The notes below the pieces were generated by a model. The model searched no databases and was not told the origin of the DNA. It worked only from the letters and a program-made list of their open reading frames with translations. A program made the translations under genes and the position numbers. Source: Niebla homalea (Eukaryota > Ascomycota > Lecanoromycetes > Lecanorales > Ramalinaceae). From it: 64,000 nucleotides of DNA. The DNA is taken from contig JAHGAU010000029.1 of the NCBI GenBank assembly GCA_019925105.1, positions 744,001-808,000 on the forward strand, written 5' to 3'. Below, piece by piece: positions 11,801 to 24,900 of this stretch. The stretch's first letter is position 1. Each line of letters starts with the position of its first letter.

Positions 11801-14800
11801 TTATTTTTACGTAATAATATATTAAATTTTAGAATTTATTAATAAATAAAAACCCTTAATTAATTACGATTTTAACCGGCGTATTATAACGTAATACGAT
11901 TTCTTTAAAAAAGAAATCCGTTAACGTAACGGTATTAATTTATTTTATAATAAAAAGGTATTTATATATTTTTATATATTTATTTATAATTATTAAAATT
12001 AAATTATAAACGTTACCCTTAATTTTATTTACGGGTAAATTAATAATAAAGTTTATATTAAATTCTTTTTAAGGTACGGTTAATTAAAAAAGTAAAGTAA
12101 GTTTACCGTAAAAATAATAATATAATACCTTAATCTTTTAATAAGTATCGTACGTTTTAATATATTTATTAATTTAAGCTTTTATACCGTTTTAATAATA
12201 TTTACGGACCAAAAGCTTATACGTTTTTTCAACTTTAAAGTAACTTATTAATAAGTTATTATAATACTTATTAATTAGCTTTTTTCTAACTGCTTTATCG
12301 CGGGGGACGTATATATAGCTTTTATAGGTTATAAGGTTATTAAGATTAAGTTTTTAAGTATTATTATAACCTTAATAAGAATATATTAACGTTACGTTAT
12401 TATCCTTAATCTTATATATAAACGTATCTTTAACCTATAAATCCTTAATAAGTAACTTAATTAACCTAGATTCCTTATAAGGCCCTTTAAATAGCTATTA
12501 AATCTTTTTTTACGGAATAATAATTTAAATATTTTTTAAAGTAAATAATAATTAATAATTAATAATTACCGTCCGCCGGTATTCTGCCAATTTATCGGAT
12601 TAAAATATAAATTTATTTTATAAAATAAATAATAAAGTAATATTAAAAGGTAAAATTCCTTTATAATTTAAACGTCTTAATAAAGGATTAATAAGGTTTA
12701 TTTTACCTTAATGATAAAATATTTTAAAATTATAATTAATAAATTTTAAAGCTTATTTAACTTAATATAAGCTTAACGCTGGTGATTTTATAAATCCTTA
12801 AAGGTTATTATAATTTATTTATATTTAAATAACTTTAAAGCTTCCTTTTAAATAATAACGTTATTATTTAAACGTTATAATAATAATAAAAAGCTTTTAA
12901 TTATATATTTTATAATTCTATTTAATAAAAATTATTTTTTTAAATTAATACGTAATTAAGTATTAATAACTTTCCTTAAATTATTAAGATAAGATACTTA
13001 TAATAATAAAATTAAATATATCGGTTTTTATTTATACCCCTTATTTTAAGTTAAAATAACGGAGTAATAACGCGTTAATAAATATTTTACGGAACCGGCG
13101 GAACGCCGTATTTATTATATTATTTTATTTTAACGGGTTAACTTTTTTCTTTTTTTTATTACCCTTAAATAGATTAATTAAAGGCTTAATTATCCTTAAA
13201 TATTTATAAATAAAACGATAATAAAAATTTATAAAGTTTAAAAAAATTTATACTTCTTAATAAATTTTTAAAATAAATTAATCCTTAATAATTTAGATAC
13301 GCTTTTAATCCATTTAAATCCCTTTAATAGAAATAATAAACCTTAGGAATTTTACTTAAGTAATATTAAATTAATATTTTTTAAGGTTAACGTAAAGCTA
13401 AAATTAATAAAGTTATTTAAAAACTTATTAAATATAACGTTAATAGTCCGCCGGATTCTTATTAAATATTAAAATATTATTTAAATAAATTATATAAATT
13501 ATATTAATAAAATTAATAAAAGTACGGTTAATATAAACTTAAAAAGTCACCGGAACGTTAATTAACTTAAATAATATAATGAAATACTTAAAGTAATTAT
13601 AATATATACGGAACGCTATTTTTTACTTATCGTTAAACTTAATCCGTAATTAATAATAAGTATCCTTAAGATTTAACTTAATAAACCGTTTAAAGTTATT
13701 TAACCGGTTAAGGGTCTTAATAATTAAAGATAATAAGTATTAATTTTTAATTATAACCGTATTTAATTTATAATAATCAATATAAAGATAAAAGCCATTA
13801 TCCTTCTTAAGTATAAAAAGGATTAAAGCGTTTATAAGTAACGTTAAGTAATAAATCCAATCTTAAACTATAATATCCTTAAGATACCGCCGGAGCTCCG
13901 TTAACTCTACCTGAAATAAATTATATAAGGGACTATATAATAGCTTTTTACCGTTTAAATTAATAACGTAATCCTTTTATTTTAATTTAAGTAAAGTATT
14001 AATTATATTATTAAAAAAAATATTTATATACTTACTTAACTCCCTTAAAACGTTCCGGTTAATAAAGTCTTTTATAGTACTTATATACGTTAAATTACCC
14101 TAAAAGATTTATAATATTTTTAAACGCTCCGTCGTTACGTTAATATAAATAATTATAAAAACCTTTTTAATCTCCGTTAAACTTTAATTAAAGTTATAGA
14201 CGTTATTAATCTATAACTTACGAGAATTAACCTTAAAGCGTTATTTATTTATTGCTAGATTAATCGTTATTTATAAGGTACGTAAGGTTAATAAATTAAA
14301 AATTATATTTAGACCTTTTTAATTAATAATATAAAAGAATATTTTATATTGCTTTTTTTATTTTTAATTATTAATTAAATAATATTATAATTAATAAACG
14401 TTATAATAAAAGATTTACTTATTATTAAGAAAAGCCGCTTACGGTAAAACGGTAAAGGTTAACTATAAATTTTATTAAATTATATATGCTTATAAAATTA
14501 AATTTATTTAAGCTTTAATATTAATTAATATATTTAATAATTAAGGATTATCTTAAAAATTTATTTAACTTTTAATAATAAAAGCCGGATATATTTTTAA
14601 TTATTTTTTTATTAACTCCAACTTTAAAACGTTATTAAAGTTTTATTGTTTTTTAATATATTATCCTTTTTATAGGATTTTACGTTTATTATTAAGATTT
14701 TATTTTATAAAATAATAAGGTAATTAAATATATAATAACCCTTTCCGTAATATATATAATATTTAACGTTCTTATTTACTTTAAGGATAACGTTAGAGTT

Positions 14801-15821
14801 TTCGGGTATAACCTTATACTTTTAACCGTAAAAATTAATTTTAATAAAGGTATACGTTAACTTTAAGTTATCGGAATTAAGTTTAAATACTTTATTTTTA
14901 AGGGATTTACTTTTATTAACTTTCTAATTATTATTAATAATATACTTTAAATTATTCTTTTATATAATTATTATTATTATAATATTATCCCGGATTCTTA
15001 ATACTTTATTAATTATAAGGATTTTAATTTTAAGCTCCGATAAAAACTTTATAAAGAATATATAAGTATAAAATTTATTTAATAATAATAATAAGTTTTC
15101 TTTTATAATTTTTAAAATATTACGGAATTACGTTATTTTTTAATTAAAGTATTACTTAATATCTTTAAATTATTTATAATAAGTGAGTTAATAATTTTTT
15201 GGATTAATTATTAAGTTTAAAAGTTTATCCTTAAGTTCTTAATAGCTTATTTTATTAATTTCTTTATTTAATAAGTTAAAGATTTTATAAAAAATAAACC
15301 TTAAATAAAAAACTACCTTTTTTTTTTTTTTTATAAGGAAGTACTTAAGATAAAGCATAAATTATTTTTTTAAATTAATAAATTATATTTAATATTTATT
15401 TTTAGATTTATTTTAATATAACTTAAACTTTTCCGGATAAAAAAATTTACTTTTATAAAGTAAAATAAAAATTATTAACGGTACGTTATTGGTATAAAGT
15501 TTAATAATAAAGTTAACGCAAGGGAGAATCTTAAAACGTAAACTTTTATATTATACGTTAATGCGGTTAAATATATATTTTTAATAAGTATAATTTTTAA
15601 TTTTAAGCCGGTTAACTTTAAATTATAGTTTTAAAAGTTAAGTTTATTATATTATAATATTATAGTAACGCTTTATTACTTTAATTTACTTAATTATAAT
15701 AAAAAGGTTTTTAATTAAAAAGTAAATATCGTTTTCTTATTTTAAGGTTCATTAAGTTAATTAAGTATTTATTACGATGATAACGTTAGGCTTTTTCCTT
15801 AATAAAGAAGAAGAATTAAAA

Positions 15822-16155
15822 GATTAAATTAACTCCGTTAACGGTATATTAACGGGATTAATAAAAGTAAATATAAAAAACGTAACGTTACGGTCTAAAT
15901 ACTTAAGTATTACTTTAATAAATAAATTAATAATAAAATTAATTCTTAAGGAACTTAAAAAGAATTAAGGCATAATCTTTACTTAAGGTAAAGGTAATAA
16001 CTACCCCGCTTTATGCTTGTTAAGCTACGGTTCATAAATAACGCATATTAAGGCCGTTGTTAAGGCCCTTTATTAAGGCCCTTTGCCAAGGCCTAACGGC
16101 CAAGGCCTAACGGCCTACCTTGGCGCCGGCGCAGAGATGGCGCTAGCTGCTAATA
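15822..16155 (-). repeat. 5' LTR of Gypsy copy 1
   Basis: Aligned with the LTR at 8479 (shared AACGTAACGTTACGGTCT and TACTTAAGTATTACTTTAAT) and ends GGCGCTAGCTGCTAATA. The terminal 60 bases (GCGCCGGCGCAGAGATGGCG) keep GC-rich, unmutated sequence whereas the other LTR is mutated there, so the two LTRs carry complementary unmutated patches from which the original can be read. Its outer edge is followed by the target duplicate CTTTA. Confidence 0.85.
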
Positions 16156-16160
16156 CTTTA

Positions 16161-17300
16161 GTACCGGACTATTTAAATTTAAGGGTATAAACGTTATTTT
16201 TACCGTGCTCTATGTATTATAAAAAGGTTAATATTATATCCTTTATTACGTTAAAAAGGAAAAAACTTTTATTAAAGAGATAATCTGGTTTTTTTTATTA
16301 AAGAAGTAATTAAATATTACGGCCTTCCGGATAATATTGTTTTAAATTACGGGTTTTAATTTATTAATAAAATATAACGCTTTCTACTATATTAACTTAA
16401 AATCGACCCTTAAACCTTAATTTTTTATTACGTTAAAAATAACGGTTAAATTAAAAAAATAAATTAAAAGGTAAAGTAAGGACTCCGGACCTATATAAAT
16501 CACTTATAAAACGATTAAGTATAATAACTATTCATAATAGAATTCACGGATAATAATAACCTAAATCGATTAATCAAAATAATACTTTTTTACTTTAATA
16601 AAGGCTTTTACCTAAAAATGTTATTTAAGCTTAATGATCTTAATATATTATTACTCGTAAATAACTTTAAGTTAAGGAAGTTATTAAGATTATTAAAATT
16701 ATATAAGAAAGTTTTAATATTATATATATTAATTTTAATAAGCTTTACGATAATATATTTGAACAAGTTAATTATTAATATAAAAATATAAAGTTTAAAA
16801 TTACGGTAAAGTTTATATAAACGTTAAATATTTAATAATTAATTAACTTAATAAAAAGCTTAATTATAAACATTTAAATCATTATATTATCCTTAAATAA
16901 TATTATTCCTCCTATAAATTAAACGTCTTAAATACCTTCTGGGTTTACTTTATCTTTTATATAAGCGATTTAACCCGTATTTTAATTAAAGAGAAATTAC
17001 CTTTACCGGGATAGAGTAATTTACCCCTTAAACCTTAAAGAATTATTAATAAAAAATATTCAGGAATAAGAACTTAAAAAAATCTTTAATTCCCGGAGTA
17101 CCGATTAAAGATAAACGCTATAATATAAAGTTAAATAAATAAATTTTCTTTTAGATATTATTTAATATTACGTTAACGCCGGAGAATTCCTTTATATGTA
17201 AAAATTGATTAAAACTTTTTATAAAAAGTACCCGGATATGCCCGGATTATAACCCGGAAATTTAATTAATATCGGTATATTTTAAATAGCCTTTAAGGGT
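16161..17300 (+). mobile_element. Ty3/Gypsy copy 2, right part: integrase core and C-terminal region
   Basis: This continues the integrase interrupted at 8478. Plus-strand fragments include FKFKGINVIFTVLY (start of the catalytic core), then at about 16330-16470 a decayed G-L-P-D-N-I ... G-F-N-L-L-I-K ... NAFYYINLKSTLKP segment matching the D35E region of Gypsy integrases. At 17105-17250 there is YKVKWINF-like sequence, seen as YKVK-stop-INFLL, followed by a W-Y-x-A-x-x-F pattern and FYKKYPDMPG, which resembles the chromodomain/C-terminal tail. Stops are of TAA/TAG type throughout. Confidence 0.82.
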
Positions 17301-17808
17301 TAATTTAAATATTTAAGTTAAATAATAATCTTATTAAGCTTAAAACTTAATATTATAAGTTCTATATTGCGTCCTTATTAAGCTTAAAAGCCCTTTAAAA
17401 CGGCCTTATAGCTCCTTAAAACTATTAAAGCGATTATTATTAATATCATTTACTTATATAGATTATACGCCCTTTTATTAATGTAAATCTAATATATAAG
17501 GTAAGAAGGTTAAAAAAATATTTTTAAAAAGGGGTAAATCATAAAAAACGATATTTACCCCGGAACCCCCCGGACGAAATCGCGTTTTACCCCCCCTATT
17601 ATAAGGGCCACCGCCATGATATTACCCCTGTAATTTTTATACCCTTTACCCGGCCAGCCAGTAACGGCTAAACCAATAGTAACCGGACCTTATTTTAATT
17701 ACCCGGCCAATCAGTAACGGATAAGAGGGGTGATTTTAAGTTTAAAATTTTTTCCTTTTTAACGTCCTTATAGGCTTAAAGGCGAGCCTTTCTTAAAGGA
17801 GGGGGTAA
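17300..17808 (+). repeat. Composite 3' region, partly Copia-like 3' UTR
   Basis: No coding sequence was recognised here. Positions about 17475-17600 match the reverse complement of 62715-62840 (and of 41300-41480): AGGTAAGAAGGTTAAAAAAA, then GGGGTAAATCATAAAAAACG and CGATATTTACCCCGG. In those other places the sequence lies in the 3' untranslated part of a Copia element, so here it would be in plus orientation. 17545-17720 is unusually GC-rich and shows little RIP, including two near-repeats of ACCCGGCCAxxCAGTAACGG about 60 bases apart (17651 and 17701). Confidence 0.5.
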
Positions 17809-18024
17809 TATTAGGGTTTAAGGGTATTAATAGCTTAAGAGTAAGTCCTACCGGGCCTTCCCCGGGCCAAGCCCGGGGTTAGTCCGGCACCCAGGAGTGT
17901 TACCGATTGGGTATATTAGGGCCTTCGGCCCCTTCACTCCTATACCTCTGTACTTTAGTATCTTTAATTATACGCAATACACCCTTTCCCTTCCAACCAC
18001 TATAAAGGGGCTTGCACTCTAATA
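17809..18024 (+). repeat. GC-rich, palindrome-bearing repeat, copy 1 (LTR-like)
   Basis: It matches the reverse complement of 54235-54410. The start TATTAGGGTTTAAGGG corresponds to TGTCAGGGTTCAGGG in the other copy, so a TGT start is plausible. The core contains two perfect or near-perfect palindromes, CCCCGGGCCAAGCCCGGGG and GGGCCTTCGGCCC. CA and TG are preserved, so RIP has barely touched it. I chose the right edge at TCTAATA by analogy with TG...CA termini, but found no target duplication. It may be a solo LTR or a small non-autonomous element; no coding capacity. Confidence 0.55.
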
Positions 18025-18029
18025 ACTTT

Positions 18030-18660
18030 TACCTCTTTTATACCGGGTATAAGTTTATATAAATCTATATTAGTTTTTTAAACGTAAGTTAAATTAACTT
18101 TCTTTTTAACTTACTTTAATTTTATTTTAATAAAAAAAAGGATATTTTATTTTAATTTTTTTTATCCGGGATTTCTTAAGGTTTAATCGGATCCGCTTAT
18201 TTCTTATAGTCGTAATTAAGTATATACCTTTGTTAAGTCTCGTTTAAACGATTATTTAATTAAAGGACAATTCGATTAACGATATAAAAGATTTTAAATT
18301 CTAATACCGGGACGGGGTTTAATTTATATACGCTGTTAATTATTTTTAAGTATTAATTTTAAACCTTCTATAATCATTAAATAAGTTTTTTTCTATATTC
18401 GGGAATACCTTTAGAAATATATTAAATAGTTATTACGTATATTATAATTGGCTTTATTACCGTTTAGTAAACGGTTTTGGCCTTCTATAGGGTGGTATTT
18501 TACGTTAATATCATAAAATACGTAAAAACCCTTTCTTACGAAATTACTTTCTTTTAAACCTTTTTTATATAATCTTTTTAATTAAGTTTTTTATTTATTT
18601 AAAAACTAAAAACTTTAATATTAACTTCCGGTTTTACCGTAATTTTATTTAAATATTTAT
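18030..18660 (-). mobile_element. LINE copy 2 (older host copy), left part
   Basis: It aligns with 19800-20320 of LINE copy 1 (shared ATTCGCTTATTTC-type segment, TACCGGGA(C/T) motif, TTCCGGTTTTACCGTAATTTTA). It ends where the (ATTG)n tail of LINE copy 1 begins, and the homologous sequence resumes at about 30520. Together they form one older minus-strand LINE split by the younger insertion. The left end touches the GC-rich repeat. Confidence 0.72.
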
Positions 18661-21600
18661 ATTATTGATTGATTGATTGATTTATACTACGGATCTAGCT
18701 AAGCTATGTCCGGCGTTCCTTAATACGCGGCTTTTTAGCCTTATTAATAACCGTAAAAATCTAATACTTATAACGTTAAAATAAAAACCGGCGTTTACCA
18801 GGCCTTTACCCTTTGTCCCTTAGAGTAAAAAATATTAACGGCTATTTAAAGAGCGGTAATCTATTTATATACTTCTTATATTTTAACTCCCCCAAGAAAA
18901 TCTATAATATTACGATTATATCCTTATAAAAACTATTTTTAAACTTATTATTTTTCCGTTTCTTTATATATTTATATTACCTTAACCTTATATAGTACCT
19001 TTAAATATCTTTATTAATATTTACGTATTTAATATATATTTTTCTTATATTATTATTATTATAAACTTTTTTAAAGACTTTTAATAAGCGTTTATTATTA
19101 TATCTTTATACTTATAAAAAATGCTTTCCGGTTTATATAATTAACGTAATTAGCTCCTGTTTCTTTTTTTTCCCCTTAATTAATAAAGGGCCTTTTCCGT
19201 AAGGTCTTTAATAATTTTAGTTATTTCTATAATAAAATTAAACTATAATAATAATCCGGTAAATATTATAAATTTAATAATTATCCGGATATTTTACTTT
19301 ATAAATAATATTTAACGGTAATTATAAATATTAACTTTTATTATAAGTCTTAATTTAACCTTTATAAATAAAGAATAAGAAATAAGGACGTATATAACGT
19401 CCTACTTTTTTTATTTATACTTATATCCGGCGTTTATCCGATTTCCGGTATATATAGTAAATAGGAAGTAAGTTAAACCGTTTTTATTTATTCGGAGTTA
19501 AATCGTTAATATATTATTACCCTTCTTTATAATATTATAGTAACGGAGTTACTTATTAATAATCTTTTTATCGTTAAAAATTACATAACGATAACTTTAA
19601 AGTATAAAGTCTTTATATTCTTATTAACGCTTAATTTACTTTATTATAACTTATAAAGTAATCGTTATAGTTTTTACTCTTTAAATCCTTTTAATTTTAA
19701 TTTTTTTTATATTTAATAAGAATTTATATACATTTAAATTAACTTTTAAAATACCGGTAAAATTAACTTTTTTTAAAATTTATTTTTATTTCGTTTTAAT
19801 AAAAAAGGGGATAAATATCTTTAAACTATTTTCTTTAACTTAAGGCTTATTAAAATTCTAGCGGATTCGCTTATTTCCTATTATTATAATTAAGTATATA
19901 TATTTTTTTAATATTATTTAAGTGATTATTTAATTTAATAAAACTTTAATTAACGATATAAAGACTTTAAACTTTAATACCGGGATAAAGGTTATTTTAT
20001 AAATACCGTTAATTATTTTTAAATATTAATTCTGGACTTTCTATAATATTTAAATAGGCTTTTTCTTATATTCCGGAGTATTTTTAGGTATATATTAAAT
20101 AGCTATAATATATATTATAATTAACTTTAGAATAACCTGGTAAATAATCCGGGTTTTCTATAACGTAGTTCCTTATATTAATATAATAAGATAAATAAAA
20201 CCTTTTTCTTATAAAATTATCTTTTTTAAACCTTTCTTATATAATCTTTTTAATTAAGCTTTTTATTTATTTAAAGGTTAAGGACTTTAATATTAATATC
20301 CGGTTTTACCGTAATTTTACTTAAGTTTACTATAGTTATTATATTATATAACTTCGGGCTCTTAATTATATAAATGAATTTATACTTATACGGTAAAAAT
20401 TAAACCTTATAAGTTCTCGTTTATTAAAGATAAATTTTCTAAATTTATTTTAGTTTTAAATAGTTTATACGTATAAAAATATTATAAATTAAAAAATAAA
20501 CGTTATTAATAAAGCTTTTAATTTAAATTTTTTATTTTAACTTAATAAACTTTTTAATTAATAAATTATTAAAAAATAAAAATAATATAAAAAAAATAAA
20601 CGATCTTTAAAGAATCTTTATTATAACGGGCTTTATTAAACTTATTTTTTATATTAGGTTAATTAATATAATTTAATCGCTTAAAAAACTTTTTATTTAC
20701 TTAATTAAAAAAAGTAATATCCTTTTTTTCCTTAAATTATATAATAATCTTTAATAATTTATTTTATTGAAAATATTTATAATATTAAAAAAAAGAAAAC
20801 TTATAATATACTTTTTCCCGTAACCTTATATTATATATACGTTATTAATTAATTTTTAAGGATTCTTTTTATTAATTAAATTTTTTTTATTCTTATCTAT
20901 TAATTAAGAAGAAATTTATAATTCTTTATATAATTATTAAGGATTTTTATTATTATTATTTTTAAGGTTTTTTTTAATATATAAAAGAATATAATAGGTT
21001 TATAAAACTTTACCTTTAAATAATCCGACTTAATAAGCTTCTTAAGGATAATTATCTTTATTTCCTTAAATTTTTACGGATAATAATTAATATTAAAGTA
21101 TATTTAAAAAAGGTAAATAAAGACCTTCTTAAACGGTAAGGTTATTATTAACAAGAATTTATTAAGAATTTTATTTAATCTTAAAGCTTTATCCTTCTTT
21201 AATTTATTAATCGTTTTAATTATTATATCTTATATTATTACTTTATTTATTAATACTGGGTCGGGATATATAACGTTATTAATATCGTTTAAGTTAATTT
21301 CTGGCGGAAAGGGGAAAAATGCTTCTTTAAGGGCCTTAATCTTACCGTTAAAGGTATTAATTAATATATTATTAAATCTCTTAAAAAACGGGAATTTAAG
21401 GATAAACTTTATTTTCTTATTTTATTCTTTATTATATTTTATTAACCTTTAAATATTATAAGGTAAAACTATTAAATTATATATTATAGACTAAAAGTAT
21501 ATTTACTTAATTTTCTTAATAATTTTTTTTCTTTTTAAATAACCCTTAATTAATTAAATATCTCTTAATTTTTATACTTAAAAGTTTACTTAATTAACCT

Positions 21601-21947
21601 TTTTATTTTTACGATCGTAATTATATATTTTTTATTTTAATAAATTTTAACTCTTTAAGAAAACTTTATTATCGGGATTATTTTATCGATTATTTTATTT
21701 AATACTTTTATTATTTATTTTATAAAAAGGTTAATCTGGTCTTTATTATTTAATTAAAGGAGGTCCGTAAACTATATTACCGTCTTTTCCGCCTTTATAT
21801 AAACCCTTATTTTTTTAACCGTTTTTTACGTTTTTTTTATCGGTAATAATAAGGTTATATTAACGGTTTAATTTAAAATTATTTATATCGGTATATAGTT
21901 TAAATTATATTTCAAGTCCTTTTATAGCCCGTATATAATAATTATAT
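18661..21947 (-). mobile_element. LINE copy 1, 3' half (minus strand)
   Basis: The low-coordinate end is the LINE 3' terminus: an ATTGATTGATTGATTG tail at 18664-18680 followed by TTTATACTACGGATCTAGCT, the same terminus seen at 27700, 35430, 40105 and 56300. The body carries the decayed reverse transcriptase region of ORF2 on the minus strand. At 21935-21947 it is interrupted by the plus-strand LINE and resumes at 27737. Confidence 0.85.
21935..21947 (+). repeat. 13-bp target site duplication, left
   Basis: ATAATAATTATAT, identical to 27737-27749. It marks the insertion of the plus-strand LINE into LINE copy 1. Confidence 0.82.
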
Positions 21948-24900
21948 GTTGTTTAAGGAGAATGGCGACGAACAACGGGACCCTAGAGGTCAGAAATGAT
22001 ACACGTATATATAGCTTAAATAACAATAAAAATAATACCTTAAATACGATAAGCGGAAGCGGAATAATAATAAAGGTAAAAGGGGAAAAAGGGTAAGCGG
22101 CTTAAATTAATAGGAATAATAATAAGTTATATAAATAACGCGATAAATACGAGATAAAAAAGCCTTAAATTAAATAAAAAGCTTATAATTAATAAGATAC
22201 GCGTAAAAAAACGCGTATAACGCGTAAAAATATTATTATAAAGGGTAATAAATAAAAAGCGGAGGGAATAAAGACGGTATATAAGGATGGATAAAAGGTA
22301 AATAAAAGCGTAAAAAACCTTATTAAATATATATAAATTAAAAAAAAGTTAAATAAAAATAAGAAAATATCAGGTAAATAAGAATAAATTATAAAAAGAA
22401 GTAATTATTAAATACGTAAAAGAAAAATAAAAAAGGAAAAAACAATAAAAATATTAAAAGGCCTCCTTATAATTATATAGAAGGATATTATATTAAAAAC
22501 CTGGCCAATACTATAAATCGGGTTACGGGGAGTAAAAGACTTTTACGTAAATATAGGGAGAAGTTTAAAAGAGTTAAAGAGACTATATAAAGCTTAAAAG
22601 GTAATAATAAAAACGTTAACGGATAAAAATGAAAAAAAATAAAAAGGATATATATAAAATAAAAGAGCAACGGAAAAGGCTTTAAAAAAGGGAACGGGGA
22701 TAAGTTAAATAATAAAAGTTATAAGGGCGGCGCCGGCGTTAATAATAAAAAAAATAAGGGCAAAAGAGAAAACGGCGGCGTTAAAAAAGGCGAAAATAGT
22801 AACCGTATAATTATTAAATAAAAAAAAGAAAAGTATAATAATAAAAATAAACCCGTTATAATTAATAAAGGCATTTAAGGTAATAAAAAAGTTATTAACG
22901 GAGTAAATTATTACGGTACGTAAACTATAAAACGGGAATATTCTTCTTAATATAACCTTATTAAAGGTAAGAAAGAAGCTAAAAAAGTTAAAAAGATAAA
23001 CCGGTAAAAAGGGGTATAAAACGGTAAAAATATTAAGGTAATCCTTTATTATCGCAGTAAACGGAATATACTTAATAAAATTTATAAAAGAGGAAAGGGA
23101 AATTATTTTAAAGCGGATAAAAAAGAAAAATATAGTTTTTTACTTTAAGTTAAAAATCATTAATTATAATTTCCCCCCTATAATAAAAAAACTAAATACC
23201 TTTAATTATATAAAGAAATACTTTATAATTATCTTAAGCGTAATATTAATAAGGATATATAATAATATCCTTAATAAAGGGATAATAAAGGGTAAGTCCC
23301 TTAAATTAATAAAACCTTAAGACCGGATAATGGATATTTATTAATACTTTAAATATTAAAAATATAAATATATTATTACGAAATACCTTAATAATATAAA
23401 GTATATAATATATATTAAAAAATATAATACGTATAAATACGTTAACTTAATAATAAAAAGCTTAATAAAGAATATGTCGAAATACGTAACGTACGGTAAT
23501 AATAGTTATTCAACGTAAAATTTACGGTATATAATAAAAATAAAAAAGACTTAACGTAAAAAAATTAGGATAATAATTAAAATTTAATATTATAACTTAT
23601 ATAAATTTGGACCAATAAAACAATTAAAAACGGTTTTAAAACGTAAACGGAGCCTATTAAATAAAGAAGGATAAAACGCGGTAATTAATAATATAAAGAA
23701 AAAAAAGCTTATAGCAATATTAACCTTTAAGGCCGGCTGCTTAACCAGGATTACTATCGTAATAAGAAAATTAAAATAAATAATATTTAATTTTAAAAAG
23801 AAACCGTTTATATAAATAAAAGTTAATAAAAAAAGCTTAACGGATATTAATATTTAATATATTTATACTTTTAAGGGTAATATAATATAATATACGTAAG
23901 GAAGTAATTAAAACCGTAATATTAATATTTAAATTTAAAGAGATAAAGGATATTAATATTATAACGATATAAAAGCTATTATATAATCTATATATTTATT
24001 TTTTAATTAATTTAAAAGATAATTTTTATTTAACCTTTAAAAATAATAAAATAATACGGATATACTTCTTTATTAATAAAAAGTTAAATATAAATAATTA
24101 AGACGTTATTTATTACGGAGGGAACTTATATATATTTTAAATCGTATAAAAAAGGGATATTAAAAATAATTTAAATATTTATAATACGTATAATCCGTTA
24201 CCGGCCAATAAGAAAAAACCTTTTATAATCTTATTATTTAAGGATATTATAGCTATATTTAATAAATACCTTTTAATAAAGGACTTTAATTTTTATTACG
24301 TTTAATAGAATAAAAATAATTATATAATTAACTATATTAAATTTAAGGAGTTATTAATAATTACAATATAATTTAATTTTATATTATTAACGCCGAAAAA
24401 GGCTATTATATAAGAAAGCCGTAAACTTAAAATTATAATTGACTTAATATTTAATTTGGAAAATATTATTAATTTAATTATAATATATAGACCTTAAAAA
24501 AACTTAAAATATAGTTTAAATTACGTTTTAATATAAACGACCTTAAATTAATCCGTTAACGCAATTCCGCCTTTACTATTTAAATGAATATAGAAAACAG
24601 TTAAGGAAGCTAAAATATTTATAAAGATAATAAAAATAATATTTTAATTAAAGGAGTCTTTTTAATTTAATAATAAGGAATAAATTAACCGTTTTATAAA
24701 GCGGATAATAAAGGCTTTAAATAAAATAATTAATATTATAAACTTAATAATAAAACCGTCTTAAAGAGTTAAAACTTATTAAAATAAAAAATATATAAAA
24801 ACGATTATAAAGGTAAAAGCGCTTATAAAATAAGCTATTAAATATAAAAACTGGGAGATACTTTAACGGTTAAAAGAAGCTTAAAAGGAAAAAAAGAGAA

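Larger units (their letters stand above)
8479..16155 (-). mobile_element. Ty3/Gypsy copy 1, full-length, minus strand, nested in Gypsy copy 2
   Basis: Two LTRs (8479-8837 and 15822-16155) bound a 7.68-kb unit flanked by CTTTA at 8474-8478 and at 16156-16160, a perfect 5-bp target duplication. Minus-strand domains run in Gypsy order: gag-like sequence near 15.4-15.0 kb (matches the gag of the copy at 60638), reverse transcriptase near 13.83-13.52 kb (decayed LILFILKKDNGF, then the VDYRGLN region near 13770, then LNLKDTYY), and integrase zinc-binding region near 12.33-12.1 kb (EKTYKLLVRKYY followed by decayed Cys and Gln/Trp positions). All frames are interrupted by TAA/TAG of RIP type. A purine tract (AAGGGGAAG on the minus strand at about 8843-8852) precedes the 3' LTR. 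Confidence 0.88.

Noticed and set aside
15795..15821. AAGAAGAAGAATTAAAAG as the purine tract of a plus-strand Gypsy
   Set aside because: Reverse transcriptase, integrase and gag of this element all read on the minus strand and gag is adjacent to this LTR, so this side is the 5' end.
18664..18680. ATTG microsatellite as an independent repeat
   Set aside because: The same tetranucleotide run follows the same terminus at five LINE ends; it is the LINE tail.
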